Of a stretch of DNA of 64,000 nt, positions 1 through 13,100 are shown piece after piece (position 1 is the first letter of the stretch; every line of letters starts with the position of its first letter). Where the stretch lies: assembly GCA_934045905.1 (NCBI GenBank), contig OW203763.1, positions 24,975,108 through 25,039,107 on the forward strand, given 5' to 3'. This DNA comes from Leuctra nigra. Its lineage: Eukaryota > Arthropoda > Insecta > Plecoptera > Leuctridae. Made by a program: the position numbers and the translations under genes. Below the pieces are notes generated by a model. That model searched no databases and was not told the origin of the DNA. It worked only from the letters and a program-made list of their open reading frames with translations.

Positions 1-3000
1 GGAGAAGATATTTGGGTTTGGGAAAACTTTTTTTTTAAATCTTCATAATATTTAAAATAGGGATCTGGTTAATTGTTCGCTGGAATACTTTAGGTAATTT
101 CGTTAATAAATTGGACAATTAGAATAATAATTAATAACTTTTTTAATATTTAATTTTCTGAAGTTTTCTTTATTTTACCAAAGAAAAATGTATGTAAATT
201 CGTCCCATTTTGTCACGACGGTTTACCAAGATTTGTATACAATTAGCTCGGAAGACCTCGATTTTTCAAAACTAATTTCAATATCTTAAAACAAAATGTA
301 GAAGATTGCTTTTGTGTGGTTTTTGTGAGCATTTTGTCACGAAAGTTTCTTTGTACGACTACGTGAACAAATATTAAGTTTCCTCTTAGATTAACTGGTG
401 GAGGTGCCGCTTTAATCGGCACTTCCACTGACAAAGAAATACAATTACTACGCAGCAATTGATCGCATCAATCAAATCGATGTAAACAAACACCCTAGTC
501 GTTGTGTCTGTGTATTTAGCGTTCAATTGGAAATAAGTAAAATAAAAGTTGGAGTTATTGATCAGATTGTGACGGATAGTAATACAAATGCAGTGAGTAA
601 ATGTGATCGAACGGCATGCTTTTTATTTGTATGTATTTTATGAAGTGACATACTATTTCCTCGATCATCCTACTGTCAAAAAATCAGAATATGTTCAACA
701 AAATACGATCCGTTCGTGACAAGAAAAACATCGACTTTGCGGCACCAAAATTTAATCGAAAAACTTTTCGAAGACACTCAAAGGTATATAGGACAATTCC
801 ATTCCTAATAAATTCGTCTCCAAAAGTAAAGTTACGTATAAGAAAGTTACTACTTTGCCGAGGTTATGAAAAACAAATGTTTGGAAAATTTCAGTTCTAT
901 GGTAGCCATGACAGAACATTTCCCAAAGTTAAAGAGAAGACAAATATATGTAGAAACTTGAGTTGTCCCCTTTGATAGACGCAGCCCCAACAGACTTTTA
1001 GTTTGTGACAAATTCTTCAGTTTACTTCACACCTTGTAGTAACATAATATATTCCTATATATTCCTATGTATTCATTGGTGTGTCCCACATTCTTGCTAT
1101 CAATTTGTTTAAAGCGAATCGACAGACGCGCAAAGAAAACTAACCAGTTTCTTTTTGAACTTTTCCCAGACAGTTTCTTGATTGGTTTCTGTTAGAACAC
1201 TAATTATTCAATGATCAGTCAAGAAATAGTGAATGAGTGAAAAACGTTTTTGGTTTTTCGTCAAAAAAAATCGAATAGAACCACCGTCTACGTCGCGTTG
1301 GCATGGCTGGATGTAATTTGCTAGATGGTTAAAAACTTGGACATTGGAAGAAGAGGAGTGGAAGACGCAACGCAGTAAGCACTATCTATCATCAATCAGT
1401 CTAATTAAAAGTGGCGTAGAAAGTTAGGATAGCTCTATAGATCGGTGTTGTCGAATCAATATCGAGGTCCAGAGGCGAAGGGTCTGGATAGGTCGAAAGT
1501 GAACGCTCTTAAGATGGAATACGTAATTGAGGCAATCCGCTAAGATTCTGGATTGGTAATCAGTCATCTGAACTCATCTAGCCACCCCCTGCCACCTCTG
1601 CTCCAACTCCCCCTCGCACCCCCTTACCGCCCACCCGCCATCCTTGACGTTGGTACGGGTTCACCTATCTAATGGTAGGTTTGCGTGTTTTCGATGTGTT
1701 TAGTACCATTATAAGCTGAGCTATTAGGCGTTCTGACGTCTTTTACGGAAATGTATAACATGTAATTCGCCCTAAAGAAAATCGTATTATGGAGGGTAAA
1801 GGTAAAAAATACACCTGAAAATGAACACTTCATTGTCATCAGATGAAAATGAACTCCCCGGAAGTGATCAATAACGTAGTTTAAACATTCGGAATTGAAG
1901 TGCATCCGAATCGTACAAAACTGACATCTAACATGATATTTACTCGACCTCGTCTATTCATAAAGCTGCCCAATCGTTTATGATACAATGAGATAAAAAG
2001 AAAGTTATTAAAATGTATTTAATAGGAGGATATCAAACGTAAATTGAGTTTAATGGATAAGACTTGAAATTAAAGTTAATCCGAACGGGTAAAAGCTTAG
2101 TTTCACCCCATTGGCACTGCTTGCCGTTTCCAATGGTGCTGACTCCACCGTCATTACTATTCTAGGTAGGTGTTAGATTTGCTGTAAAACAGACAAAAGT
2201 TTCAACACGCTGCTATCTCTTGTATGCTTTTTTTCCTCGCTCATGATTACGTGCATTTTGTTATAATGATTAGTTTTTGTAAGCGGAAGGGCGCCTCATG
2301 ACAAATTATGTGTTGATTTATGAACGTAGTAAGCAATTTTACGACATACGAGTATTATTAATAAAATGACGGGGAATTTCATTTTCGAATATTAGATCCC
2401 CGGAGATGTTAATATAATAATTGTCACTTACAACGTCAGCCCCCCAGATTTTCTAGTGGTCATCCCGTTAAGTTGAGTTAATCAGATTCCCAGGGTGAAG
2501 TTAGTTACGGGTGTGCCATGTACCATCCCCCTTGATAGTTAGTTCGAGGGCTTAATGAACATAAACTACTTAATAACGGCCCCACCATATGACGGTGTTC
2601 ATTTTCCTGACGTGTTTTGCACTGCCCCAAAAAGTACGAAGAGACCCCGCCTACGTCCATTTACTCCCCACCAGCCTATTAGATTATGTAGTTTTTTTTA
2701 AACAAAACAAAAAACACACAAATCACCTTTTGTTCGATGTTCGTATCGAATGCAGTGTAATACTCCAAGCTGTTTTTGATATTTTGATAGATGTTCCACA
2801 CTGTTTTCCATATTTTGTTTTTCCCGAATTCAATGAAACATGCCAAAGTCAGATAAAATCTGAAATATCTTTAAAACACTCCGTTCTACAAATCAATTAT
2901 TGGTATCTTTCTGAAACTACACAAATTCCCCGGTCTTTATTATAGTAGTTTATCATCTCTATGCTATTTTATCAAACTACATTATTTGTTACACTGACAA

Positions 3001-6000
3001 TATCTATGAAACTTGAGCAATAAAGAAAATCCTTTGCGAATGTTCAGGATTATTTCTATATCCGACAGAACACATTTTACTGCAATTTCGTTTAACACTG
3101 ATGGTCAGTTTCCCGTTAATGATTGAAAAATAAAACTAAACGCGGGAAATTGAGTCTTAGAATCTAATTTCCCATTTATTATCTTTCCTCGACTGCAGTG
3201 GAGCGATAAAATTGCGGCTTTCGGTGAGCTACTTACTTGCCTTTCATAAACCTCCTTCACGACTGTTCCATCGTCAAAGCGAAGACCGAAGCCTTGGATT
3301 CGCGCCTCATTCCGCCCTCTTCTCTCATCCTCATCCTCATCCTCATGCAACACCCTATTTGTCGACCAGAATCGCGACAACACAAATAAGTGTTGCTCAC
3401 CACAGGAAACCAACTCAACCTACGTAAACAAATTGGAAATGATAATTACTTGCTATCGTTTCTCTTCGTACTATTGGCTTCATAGATTACAAATTGAATA
3501 ATGGCAACTTGATATTAACTAGTAAGAATTCTAGCCATAAAATATTACTCTGCGTTAGAGTTGAAATTTATATATTATATAAACGACCGATTGTTCATGG
3601 AAGAAATCCCCTAAAAGGAAACCCCTCAAATTAGGGAATATATGGGTGTAATTAATAACGGGCTTTAAGAAGTGCTTGTTCTTAGTGACAATGCTACCGA
3701 TACACAATAAAGAAGATCATGGCCCCTTCGGTTTCCCAACTCTAGAATAAACGATTGCTTTACAACAGAGCTCCTGCTGCTCTCAAATCTAATTAAAGTA
3801 AATGGGGAACTTTTTGATGGGGGGTTCTTTATCTCATAATATGTTGTAGTAATTAAAACATTGAGCGAAAGATGTCCCTCTTCTCGTGGTTAAATGCCAT
3901 CCTCCTACTCCTACCCTAATATATAGACGTCGTCTTTCCTCTGCTTTCTTTGCCGATCGATCCAATTGAACCACAGTGTCTTCCAGTTCCATCTATCCCA
4001 TATACCAAATCTTGGGAACAGTGCAGCTGCCTATTGAATTTCAGAACTTGGTTTGGGTCGTCTATGATTAAACTTTTGCGTTTTTTTTTTCTTCTCGGTT
4101 CTTATTTTCCCCAAGCGAGGGACCTATAGTCTGGGGACGTTTTCTCAAGTTCTCCTGATTTTCTTCCTCACGCACCAAAACGGGAACGTGCAAAAGTTTC
4201 CTCTAAACTTGTTATGCTTAGTGGCTGCGAAGCGTGGATTGCATGTTCCATCGAGTTTACATTGACAATGAAGAGAATGATGCATTTCAGTACTGTTTAA
4301 TGGCCTTCGTATCAGAGATCGTAAACATTCCCAGCATAGCTCAGAGTTGGATCGAGACGCTCAATTAACTAATATACTGAAATAATTCAAATAAAATATC
4401 AAGGAAACAAAACAATTGTGTATTCAACTAGGCAGAAATAGATTTCTCTAACTTCAAATTGGAAGAAAGGTTGCGTTTGATTTGGTTTAATACCTTCTGA
4501 TTATGACTTAATCATTCATTACGAACGGAATATAATTCTACTAACGTTTACTTTGTGAATATACCTATTTTTAAGGTGCAACTTTTTAAAGTAACTAGTA
4601 CAAATGTGGAACTTACACTTATTGCTTTGAACGAGACAGTCTAGACTCTAGAACAGGAATTTGTCTACACCAAAATTTGGCATAAAGAAACAATGCCAAG
4701 TTTCTATTCTTGGCTCACGCGTTTGTAAGTAAATTTAGAGAAAAATATATAGATTTACGCTGCCAGTTCGTTTTTTCAGTGACCACTTTTAATGTACTAA
4801 AATTCGAAATGACGGAAATGTGAATAAAAACTGCACATCCATCCCGTATTAAATTGAAATGTAAATTAAAATGTGGAGTTGAAATGTCTTGAAATAATCT
4901 GCAGCTGTGAAGACACGTAATTATTTTGTAAATATTTTTCCCATCCAAGTCGTGTCTGCAAAAAAATGCATTTAAGTTGTTGATATAAATAGCATTTTTA
5001 ATTAATATATAAAAACTAATTTACCTTCGAGTGGGAGCTGCAAAACTAGAATATCGTATTCTAAGTTTTAACGGAAGTGGTTGAAATGTATTAAGAGAAC
5101 GTTTTAACGAGGACGATTTATTATTCATATTTTCTACATATTATTTCCTTCAACTTCTGTTAAACTTATATTAAAATTATTCCATCTGTGTCACATTCAC
5201 ATCGGCGTCTAAGTAAAAAAAAATCCGTGCCTTTATCTTAAAATCATTCGAAAAGCCATCGTTCACCTCTCGAAAAAAAATATCAACATTGTTCTGTCTT
5301 TACGTCTATTTATATTATATCCCTTCCTACGCAATTGCTTTAAGAATCGATATTCTGATATAAAGAAAATCACATTTCTTCTTGGGAACCATGAATAGGA
5401 ATAGAGTTCATTTTACATGCTCCGTTGAGCCCTACGGTGATGCATTAGTTAGAAATCGTTTCCACCAACAATAGATGACATCTTGAGGTAAGTGGGCTAG
5501 TGCGATGACTGTACGATACTCAGGTCTATTATCCGTCGAGTATTGTAGAATAGTTGGTTATTGGCCTATTCGACACAAGAAATCTAATAGCATTATTCAC
5601 GAAAGTGGAATAGTAAAGTGCATCTAATGGAATGTGATTGAAGTGTGGTTAGAAAGAAGAAGAGACGTCAAATAGTTGGAATGTAGTAAAATGCAAATGA
5701 ACATTGGAGACACTCTGAGTGAGTACTTTGTCATCGTAGCTAAAGTGAAGCTTTTGCAATCAAAAGAAAATTACCGGAAAAGTTGATTTAAGAAAGGTAA
5801 AAGTTTACTGCATTAGATATATCGCAAGGGGACAGCAGGCGGGGCAGGTTTCCTGGTGAAACTTTCGGAAAAGTAACAGGTAACGGCTGTGCTGCGACTG
5901 CTCATAGAGAAAATGGACTGCTTTTGGTGTTGGAAGAATGTGTCTTTCATTTCGTATAAAATTAAACTGTAAAAAAAGTTTTGAATAAAATTGTGGTTTC

Positions 6001-7075
6001 TCAATAAAATCAGAGTAACATGAAAAATGTACCACTAACCTTTAGCACAATATTTTATTGTAGTAAATTAATTATACCCTTTCAACGCTGGTAAACTAGA
6101 CGATCAACTTTAAAGTTAATGAATTCCCAGAAGAGACAAGTCATTATTTTGCACCTATTCTAGCATATTTGAAAGTCTCGTTACACACCTCTGGACATGT
6201 AAAATCAACCGTGAGAATCGCATTTAAATCATTTCGCGTAAACGTCCATGAAATTTTCAATGAAAATTCTGGATCACTTGTAAATAACAACAACCTATTA
6301 CGCGATATAATTCATCGAGCGAAGCGAACACTTCCGTTCAACATTTCCTCTTTTTTGTGTTCATGCATGTCTGTCGACGGTCTATAACTCAAAGCGTAAG
6401 CGATCAAGCTATAAAATGGGTAGAACGATGCTTTCATAAATATTCCCAAGTGCTGTATGTTTTATAAGTTAAATAGGTTTTAGTAGTTTTCATTTACATA
6501 CTTAATGTAACAATGAAAATCATATTTTGTTCATAGGGTTCTGACTGCCCTTTTGAAATGTGTTGAAGGACCGAGCGCTCAACCATAACGTTTGTTTTTC
6601 ACGTTATGAAACTAATTATAAAATATCCATCGATGTAATAATAAAACCGTGTACTTATAAACATAGTCAGAGCAAAATCAAAAAAAATCAAAAAAACGCA
6701 CCTTTGTTATAACTTATTGTGAACTGTTCTCCTGCTTTTCCTTGTCATAAAATATACACGGAAAAGTATTTTTTCGATTCTTTTGTTAATTTTAAAAAGA
6801 TTGATAAAAATAATGGAAGAGCATGAAAAAATATCAAAAACTTATTTTTATGTCTTTGGCTATGTAGACATTTAGGCAACTTTGCATCAGTAGATGATTA
6901 TGTGAATGATTGGTAGATGACGTTGAAGATTTAGGGAAAGTCCATGGTCCAGCATTCTATCAGCTGAGGAAAACCACACAAAATCTTTAATCAGAAAATT
7001 GTCTAACCGTGAACTTCGTGCATTCCGAATAATATTCAAATCAACTAATCTAATTCTATCTGTTATTAATTTCAG
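1..7075. other. Upstream intron of the Ptp99A-like gene; no exon seen
   Basis: AT-rich sequence with scattered short open frames that lack family motifs, splice context or composition of real exons. It contains a C-rich pyrimidine tract (about 1578-1640) and a short (TCATCC)n repeat (3324-3346). No FN3-type exon in phase with the one at 7076 could be found. By inference this is all intron, because the gene's earlier exons must lie to the left. Confidence 0.6.
3324..3346. repeat. Short (CTCATC)n microsatellite
   Basis: About four copies of a TCATCC/CTCATC hexamer in a row. It produces the HPHPHPH run seen in a spurious frame. No function inferred. Confidence 0.8.
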
Positions 7076-7190
7076 AGTCACACGATCAAGAATTTGGAGA
7101 CATACACGCAGTACCGCGTCTCTCTGCAAGTCTTCAATCCTGAAGGTCCTGGACCGAGCACCACAGTATTGGTAATGACTGATGAAGGCG
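7076..7190 (+). CDS. Ptp99A: Ptp99A exon: C-terminal part of an FN3 domain
   Basis: The acceptor is a pyrimidine-rich tract ending TTAATTTCAG; the donor is GCG|GTAAGT. The exon is read in phase 0 and ends in phase 1. It encodes 38 residues starting [20 protein letters not shown], the E-F-G strands of an FN3 domain including the conserved tyrosine-corner region (TYTQYRV), and ends in VMTDEG at a domain boundary. The first half of this domain and everything upstream must lie left of the window, since no matching exon is visible in 1-7075. Confidence 0.85.
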
Positions 7191-10100
7191 GTAAGTGTTC
7201 CACAATTACCATTCCTTCGAGAAACAAATCATAGTAATGTACATTTCCTCAAGCCTTTGTGATACCGAGCGTTTTTTTGGTAGTTTAATATAATCAAATG
7301 TTCACTTAGAAGTCCTGAATAGTGAAAAGTAATCTTTTTACAATAACATAAAAAACGCTCGGTTTCACAAAGGATTTACAGTGGAGAAAGTATTTTTTTT
7401 ATATATTAAACAAACATAACTAAATAGAAAAAACTCTAAAAATGACAATATAGAGGTGTTTTTATTTATTTGTTTTAAATCTTATTGATGTAGTTACTAC
7501 ACGACTATCAATACAAAGTTGAATTAAAACAAATTGTAATTACAGTTAAAATAAAAATAAACATAGTCTCAAAACTAAATTAAAACTGTTTCACAAAAGC
7601 TACCATTAACTAGAAGTTATAAACTAGATTGTTCACTGCTTATTCACAGCCATTTGACGAATGGAACACTGTTAAGCAGACAGTGAAAACAAGTTTTAAC
7701 TTAATGACAAAATAGCAAAAAACACGATTTTTTTTCCTAGCGGGGGTACTAAACTGAGAGGTGGCCTTATGTTTATTCAACAAAAAAACATAAAACATAT
7801 ACATCAAAATTACATCAAAACTTTACTTTGCAATATTTTTTAATATCCGTATATACATTCAAGCAAAAAGCATTTCTGTGGAGCCTAAGCAACAAACACA
7901 CATGCGAAACAGGTTTGACACTTCCCTCTTACGTACATATGTAACACTATCTTCAAAATTAAATTTTAGTAATTAATTTCAAATATGCATGTAATACCTG
8001 AAATTCGTTCTATCATACTGCACAAAAACAAGAAATCGCTTTGGTCAACTCTCTAGCATTCCACAAAATATACCTTGTCGTGATTCAATGACTTCCTCTT
8101 CAGTAACATTCCATTTTGAATTATTATTTTAAAAAAGGAAACCCTACATTCCAGTCTGTGAATATTGTTTCACATCTCATTGAGATCACCTACTAGCTAA
8201 TGGAATAGTGACCGTCTGGAGCACCTCAAGCAGTGTTATGGCTAGAGAGGATGCTGGATGCTGAAGGGCTGTTGTATCATAGAGGGCTAAGTAGGTTGTA
8301 GTAACCCACTCGCTTGCTCTCCACTTGTTATCAGTAAACCCTACAATGCGGGTGGAGTAGCCACTGTGATGTTGTCAAGTTATAACGTCCTTTACATGGG
8401 ACGTTAAGCATTCGTCCTCTCTCTGAGCAAACCCTCTGGAGTAGGGTACCATGTCGGTTCCCATCAATTCTTTATGGTATTCACCTTTAAAAAGATAGAT
8501 GATAATAACGAAAATATGACGTTGAGCAAGCTGACTCAGGCAGTAACGCTTGGGTTTGATGCACATTCTTTGTAGTTTCCCTCAGTCGAAATGCAAATGA
8601 TGGGAAGGTTCCCTACAAATAAGTCACGACCGTCTCCTTCCCACCAATCCGTCGCCGTTATCATAGTTGCAGAAACGTGCGACGTTAATCACTACAAAAT
8701 GGATATTGATCGAATGGTTAATTAATTTTGGCTGCGACATAATGTTTTCTGATTTTCGGTGGCAGGTTGTCAATTTACAAATAAGTCCATCACACGTAGG
8801 AGCTTTAACTATTTTTACTTTATTTTCAACTTCAATCAGAAATCCTGCTAACGTGCAGGTGACAGGAAAGCTGTCAGATATGTGAATTTCAGCAAAATCA
8901 TTTTGGTGAACCAAATGAATTTTTTAAAGTTATTGATCTAAGGAATCAAAAGAGAATGGTAGCATTGCTATCTAAAATCGGTGTATGGTTACCAAATTTT
9001 ATCAAAATAAGAGAAATGAATTTGAAATGAGGAAAAAGTACAGTTCCATTAAAATCCTGACAAAAGTCATTTTTCGGCAATATAATCTAATCACTTATTA
9101 AATATAGAAACAAACCACATTAACATCTTAATTTCATAATATGAATTACATCAAAGTACTCACTAACTACAAGTTTAAGATTTTGAAACACTTTTCTCAC
9201 CAATCAACGAACTAAAATGGAGTGTATTTTTATTTTCAAGTTGAATGAGATTAGCGTTGAACAAATTACATTGGTTGGCAAACATTGGCTGGTGGCAATC
9301 AATGACCAGGCTATAGGGATCGATACTACATACTTTTATCGTCAGTCTTTTAGTTGGAACTCTATTGGATGTCACTGCAATCTACTACCACTATTCTAAC
9401 CACTCTAGCTTACTGTCTGCTAGTTACATTCTGTACTACTGCAAATTCTCTCTAAACCTTTCTCCTTCAATCTTCACTCCAATACATTGAATCCTTTTTT
9501 ATTTGCGACTATTCTCTTACACTAGCTGTGGATGGAGTAGAAAATGGCCCAGAAAATGAGCCTTTTAAAAAGAAAATAGTATTAAATCATTGGTCTATTA
9601 AACGAATAAACACTATTTTACTATTTATCTTACAATATCCATTCGTTTAATACTCGCATCTATTGCTTTATTCTGTATTTCTTACTTTAAACCAGTAGTA
9701 ATTTGTATTTCAGGAATTTAAAAATACTGCCTTCCAAGTTTTATAAATCGTTCGAATTTCTTGAACTTCTTGGCGCGCAAGAATATGATTGGATAATCGT
9801 AACCGTTGGCGCGAACGAGTCTTCGTGAACAGGCGTTCTGACATCGAGATCCATCTAGTGGTGAAGTGTTGAAGCTTGTTTCAGTCGACTTGCCCACAGC
9901 TAGCGCTGCCATATCTCAGAAGTGGCAGTTTTTGGAACTAATATGAATCGCTGTTGTAGAGCGCTGATATTGGATTTGTGAGTGAAAGATAAAATGCATC
10001 AATGAATAGATTGTTCGTGATGGATGAAATAGGTATGAATTAGGCAGGAGCGGGAATGGGGGATGGTGGTAGAGGGAAGGGGAGGCGAATTGACGTGATA

Positions 10101-13100
10101 TGCCACATAAACATGCCAGCCGAAATTAATATTGATATCTTCTATCTCTAAATATGTTCAAATTAACACAAAACTCACAGATACCAACGGGATATAAATA
10201 AAATTGCCAACGAAATGACAGAAAATGTTCCACTGAAATGATTATCGCCGTCAGAATAGACATGATCAATGAGCCTGTTGTTGATGAGACCCACAAACCA
10301 GATTTAGTTTGATTTCCGAAAAACATTTTGTAAATTGAAGTCCTAGTCAAGAATCGAATAAAAAATAATCTTAAGTTTTTATTTATGAATTTTGATATGA
10401 AAGTCCAAAAGTAATCGTATTTATAAAAAGTTTTCGGTAAAAAATTGAGAGATTTGTTAAAAATCCAGACCACTGTCTTGAACGGATGTAATCAAAATGT
10501 ATTTATAAATTCAGGAAATGGACGTATAAACGTATAATAGCTTCCTTTTTGTATTCGATTCCAAGGTGATAATCAAGTAAGGTGTGAACTTGGCACCGTT
10601 AATAAGAATTTAACGCCTCTTTAGAAAACACAAGTAAGAATTCAGAATTGGCTCGTACAAAGTACTGTAATTAAAATGCTAATGAACATCCGACTAACAG
10701 ATTTATAGTGAATTACTCAATCTCGAATTAAAACGAAAGTGACTTTAACCTTTTGGGGGTAATTTTCCATACATTCCGTGTTTACTTGCTTTTAAAAAAT
10801 ATATCAACTAATTCCTATTAATTATTTATCGAGTTTTGCATTTTCAGAAAAGTGCACCTAATTGCGTAATTATTTACAGTTGATGTAACTTACTGTATAC
10901 ATTTAGGTTCATTTTAATTATTTACGTAATGAAATAGACCCAACACAAATCTAATCGAAATAAGAGGACGAAATAATTTACCGGATAAACTTCTAATCTT
11001 CGTAATCGTATATAAAACGTGAAACTTAAAAATCTCCCCACATAACGAGTTTGGCCTATTATGTAGTTTCCAAAATAATAATAGCAAAAAAATGTGTTAT
11101 CTCTTAATTTATATTGTAATTTTGAGTATATAATATTGAGTCGTCAGTGATGGGTGGGTTCAACGATTTCTTTTTCATTATGACAAGACAAATTAAAATG
11201 TTGTTTTTTCCCAGGCATTTCTCATCATTCTATTATGTTGTACCGCCCTACGCTTGAATCCTGTGTTCACTTGTCTTATTTTTTATCTTCTTATTTAAAT
11301 GATAATTGTTTTGTTTAAGGAGTGAGAGAATGGGAGCTTGTGAGAGGGAAGAACGGAAGTCGTAACAATGTTCATGGTGTTTAGATGCATGACAGTACAA
11401 GGTTGCTATGGGCCTATGGTCGCCCTTTAGGGCCTAGAAACAGAACGGATAGGAAATTAGGCAAGAAGGAAATGTTTTTTGGAGATTTTAATCTTAATCT
11501 ATCGACGTCATTAACTGTAGAGATTTTTATTTCTCGATTAATATATTTTTTATTTAGTAATTTTCTATTTTGATGCGTCTTTATGCAATTAAAATATTGT
11601 ATCATTGAAAGTAATAATATCAATTTTGTTAAAATCCCACTGAAAACGTAATTCAAATGTGATATCCGATCCATTTGTTTATTGTAGATAATAGACCGAC
11701 CATTAATCTTCCAAAGTAGGTAGACAAATTGGTTATTATTGGTTGTGGCTGCGACCTTTCACTATTAATCACTAGAGCTTGAAACTGTTGGAAATCTACC
11801 AAAACGAGAATAATAATTTATTAGAACCTATTTGTTAATACGTTCATTAAACTATTTGTGATGATTTGCTGTTTTTGACTGAGTACAAAATAATATTTGA
11901 CAATACTCAATTACGAAAATCAAACATCTTTTTAGCTATTACGCAGTAAAAATAAATTCTAAAACAGATGCATTTGTATCAGGTATGACATGCCAAATGT
12001 CTTCAGGTGAAAAATAGTTGTTTAGACTTACATTTTAGAAGCAATCAACCAAAATGTGGACACAACAATTAATTTTAATTTTCAATGACATAATTTTGCC
12101 TCTGGCTGATGCATTCTGTTTAACATTTCGGTTTTACCGTGTAGAGAAAGAAACCCTATCTATGTATTGTGGTAATGGACAGTACATTATTTAAATTCTA
12201 AAATGTTATTTCAGTCCAGGCTGGAAATTTCCATACAGGTGTTTCCCTTTTAACCTGCATATCTGAGAGAATATACTCCAAGGATATAAGTAATGCGTGG
12301 GCCCCATCTGCATCAGCACCTGCTATACCATTTTACAACATGCTTTAGCTTACTGTCTTCTTTTATTTTTTACTCATTTACTTTTTAGACGTCCATGTCC
12401 TATTATAATTTGTCATTCTGTCATCATAACGATAGCTATACGGTCATCGAAATGAAAATGTTTCATTTCTTCGAAAGAATATCTTTAATTTATGGGGGTA
12501 AAATGTAATACAAAATTAATTCCATTATTAATATAATTCCATTTTTAACCATTTGAATTTATAGGATGAATATAGTACGCATTTTATTGATGAAAGCTGG
12601 AGAAGGGTTAGGTATAAAAATGAATAAATCTATACAAAGCGAAAACTGCCTTCTGAATACAAAAATACAATAAGATACTTTACGATATCTGTTGATATGG
12701 TACATGGAAAATACAATAAATTAATAAATAAATAAATATTAATACATACATATAAATTTATTGAGATAGAGTAGGGTCAAATAATATGATTCACTTCTAA
12801 AGGAATTTGATTTTACTAAGATTTATAGTTCTCTTTACAAGCTAAAAAAAACTGAAATTGGATAATAATGACATGATGACATTGTTACACTAAGTTGTCA
12901 TGTAAATACACTTTTTATTTCATTTTTATTTGATATTTATTTTATTTTTGTTAATTCCCAAAACACAAAACTCACCAATTTCACTGATATCAATCAATTC
13001 ATTTCCTTTTAAGCACGGTCTATTAATGACGCCCTGTTACATCGCGTGTCGCATGCTAAATCGTATAGGCACATGATTAGTCGTGATGTGGTATTACAGG

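Noticed and set aside
2589..2945. 118-codon frame on the + strand
   Set aside because: No motif, composition like the flanking intron, no splice-compatible link to the FN3 exon at 7076.
10126..10473. 115-codon hydrophobic frame on the minus strand
   Set aside because: Resembles a membrane protein only through AT-rich Phe/Ile/Tyr codons; no family motif or splice support.
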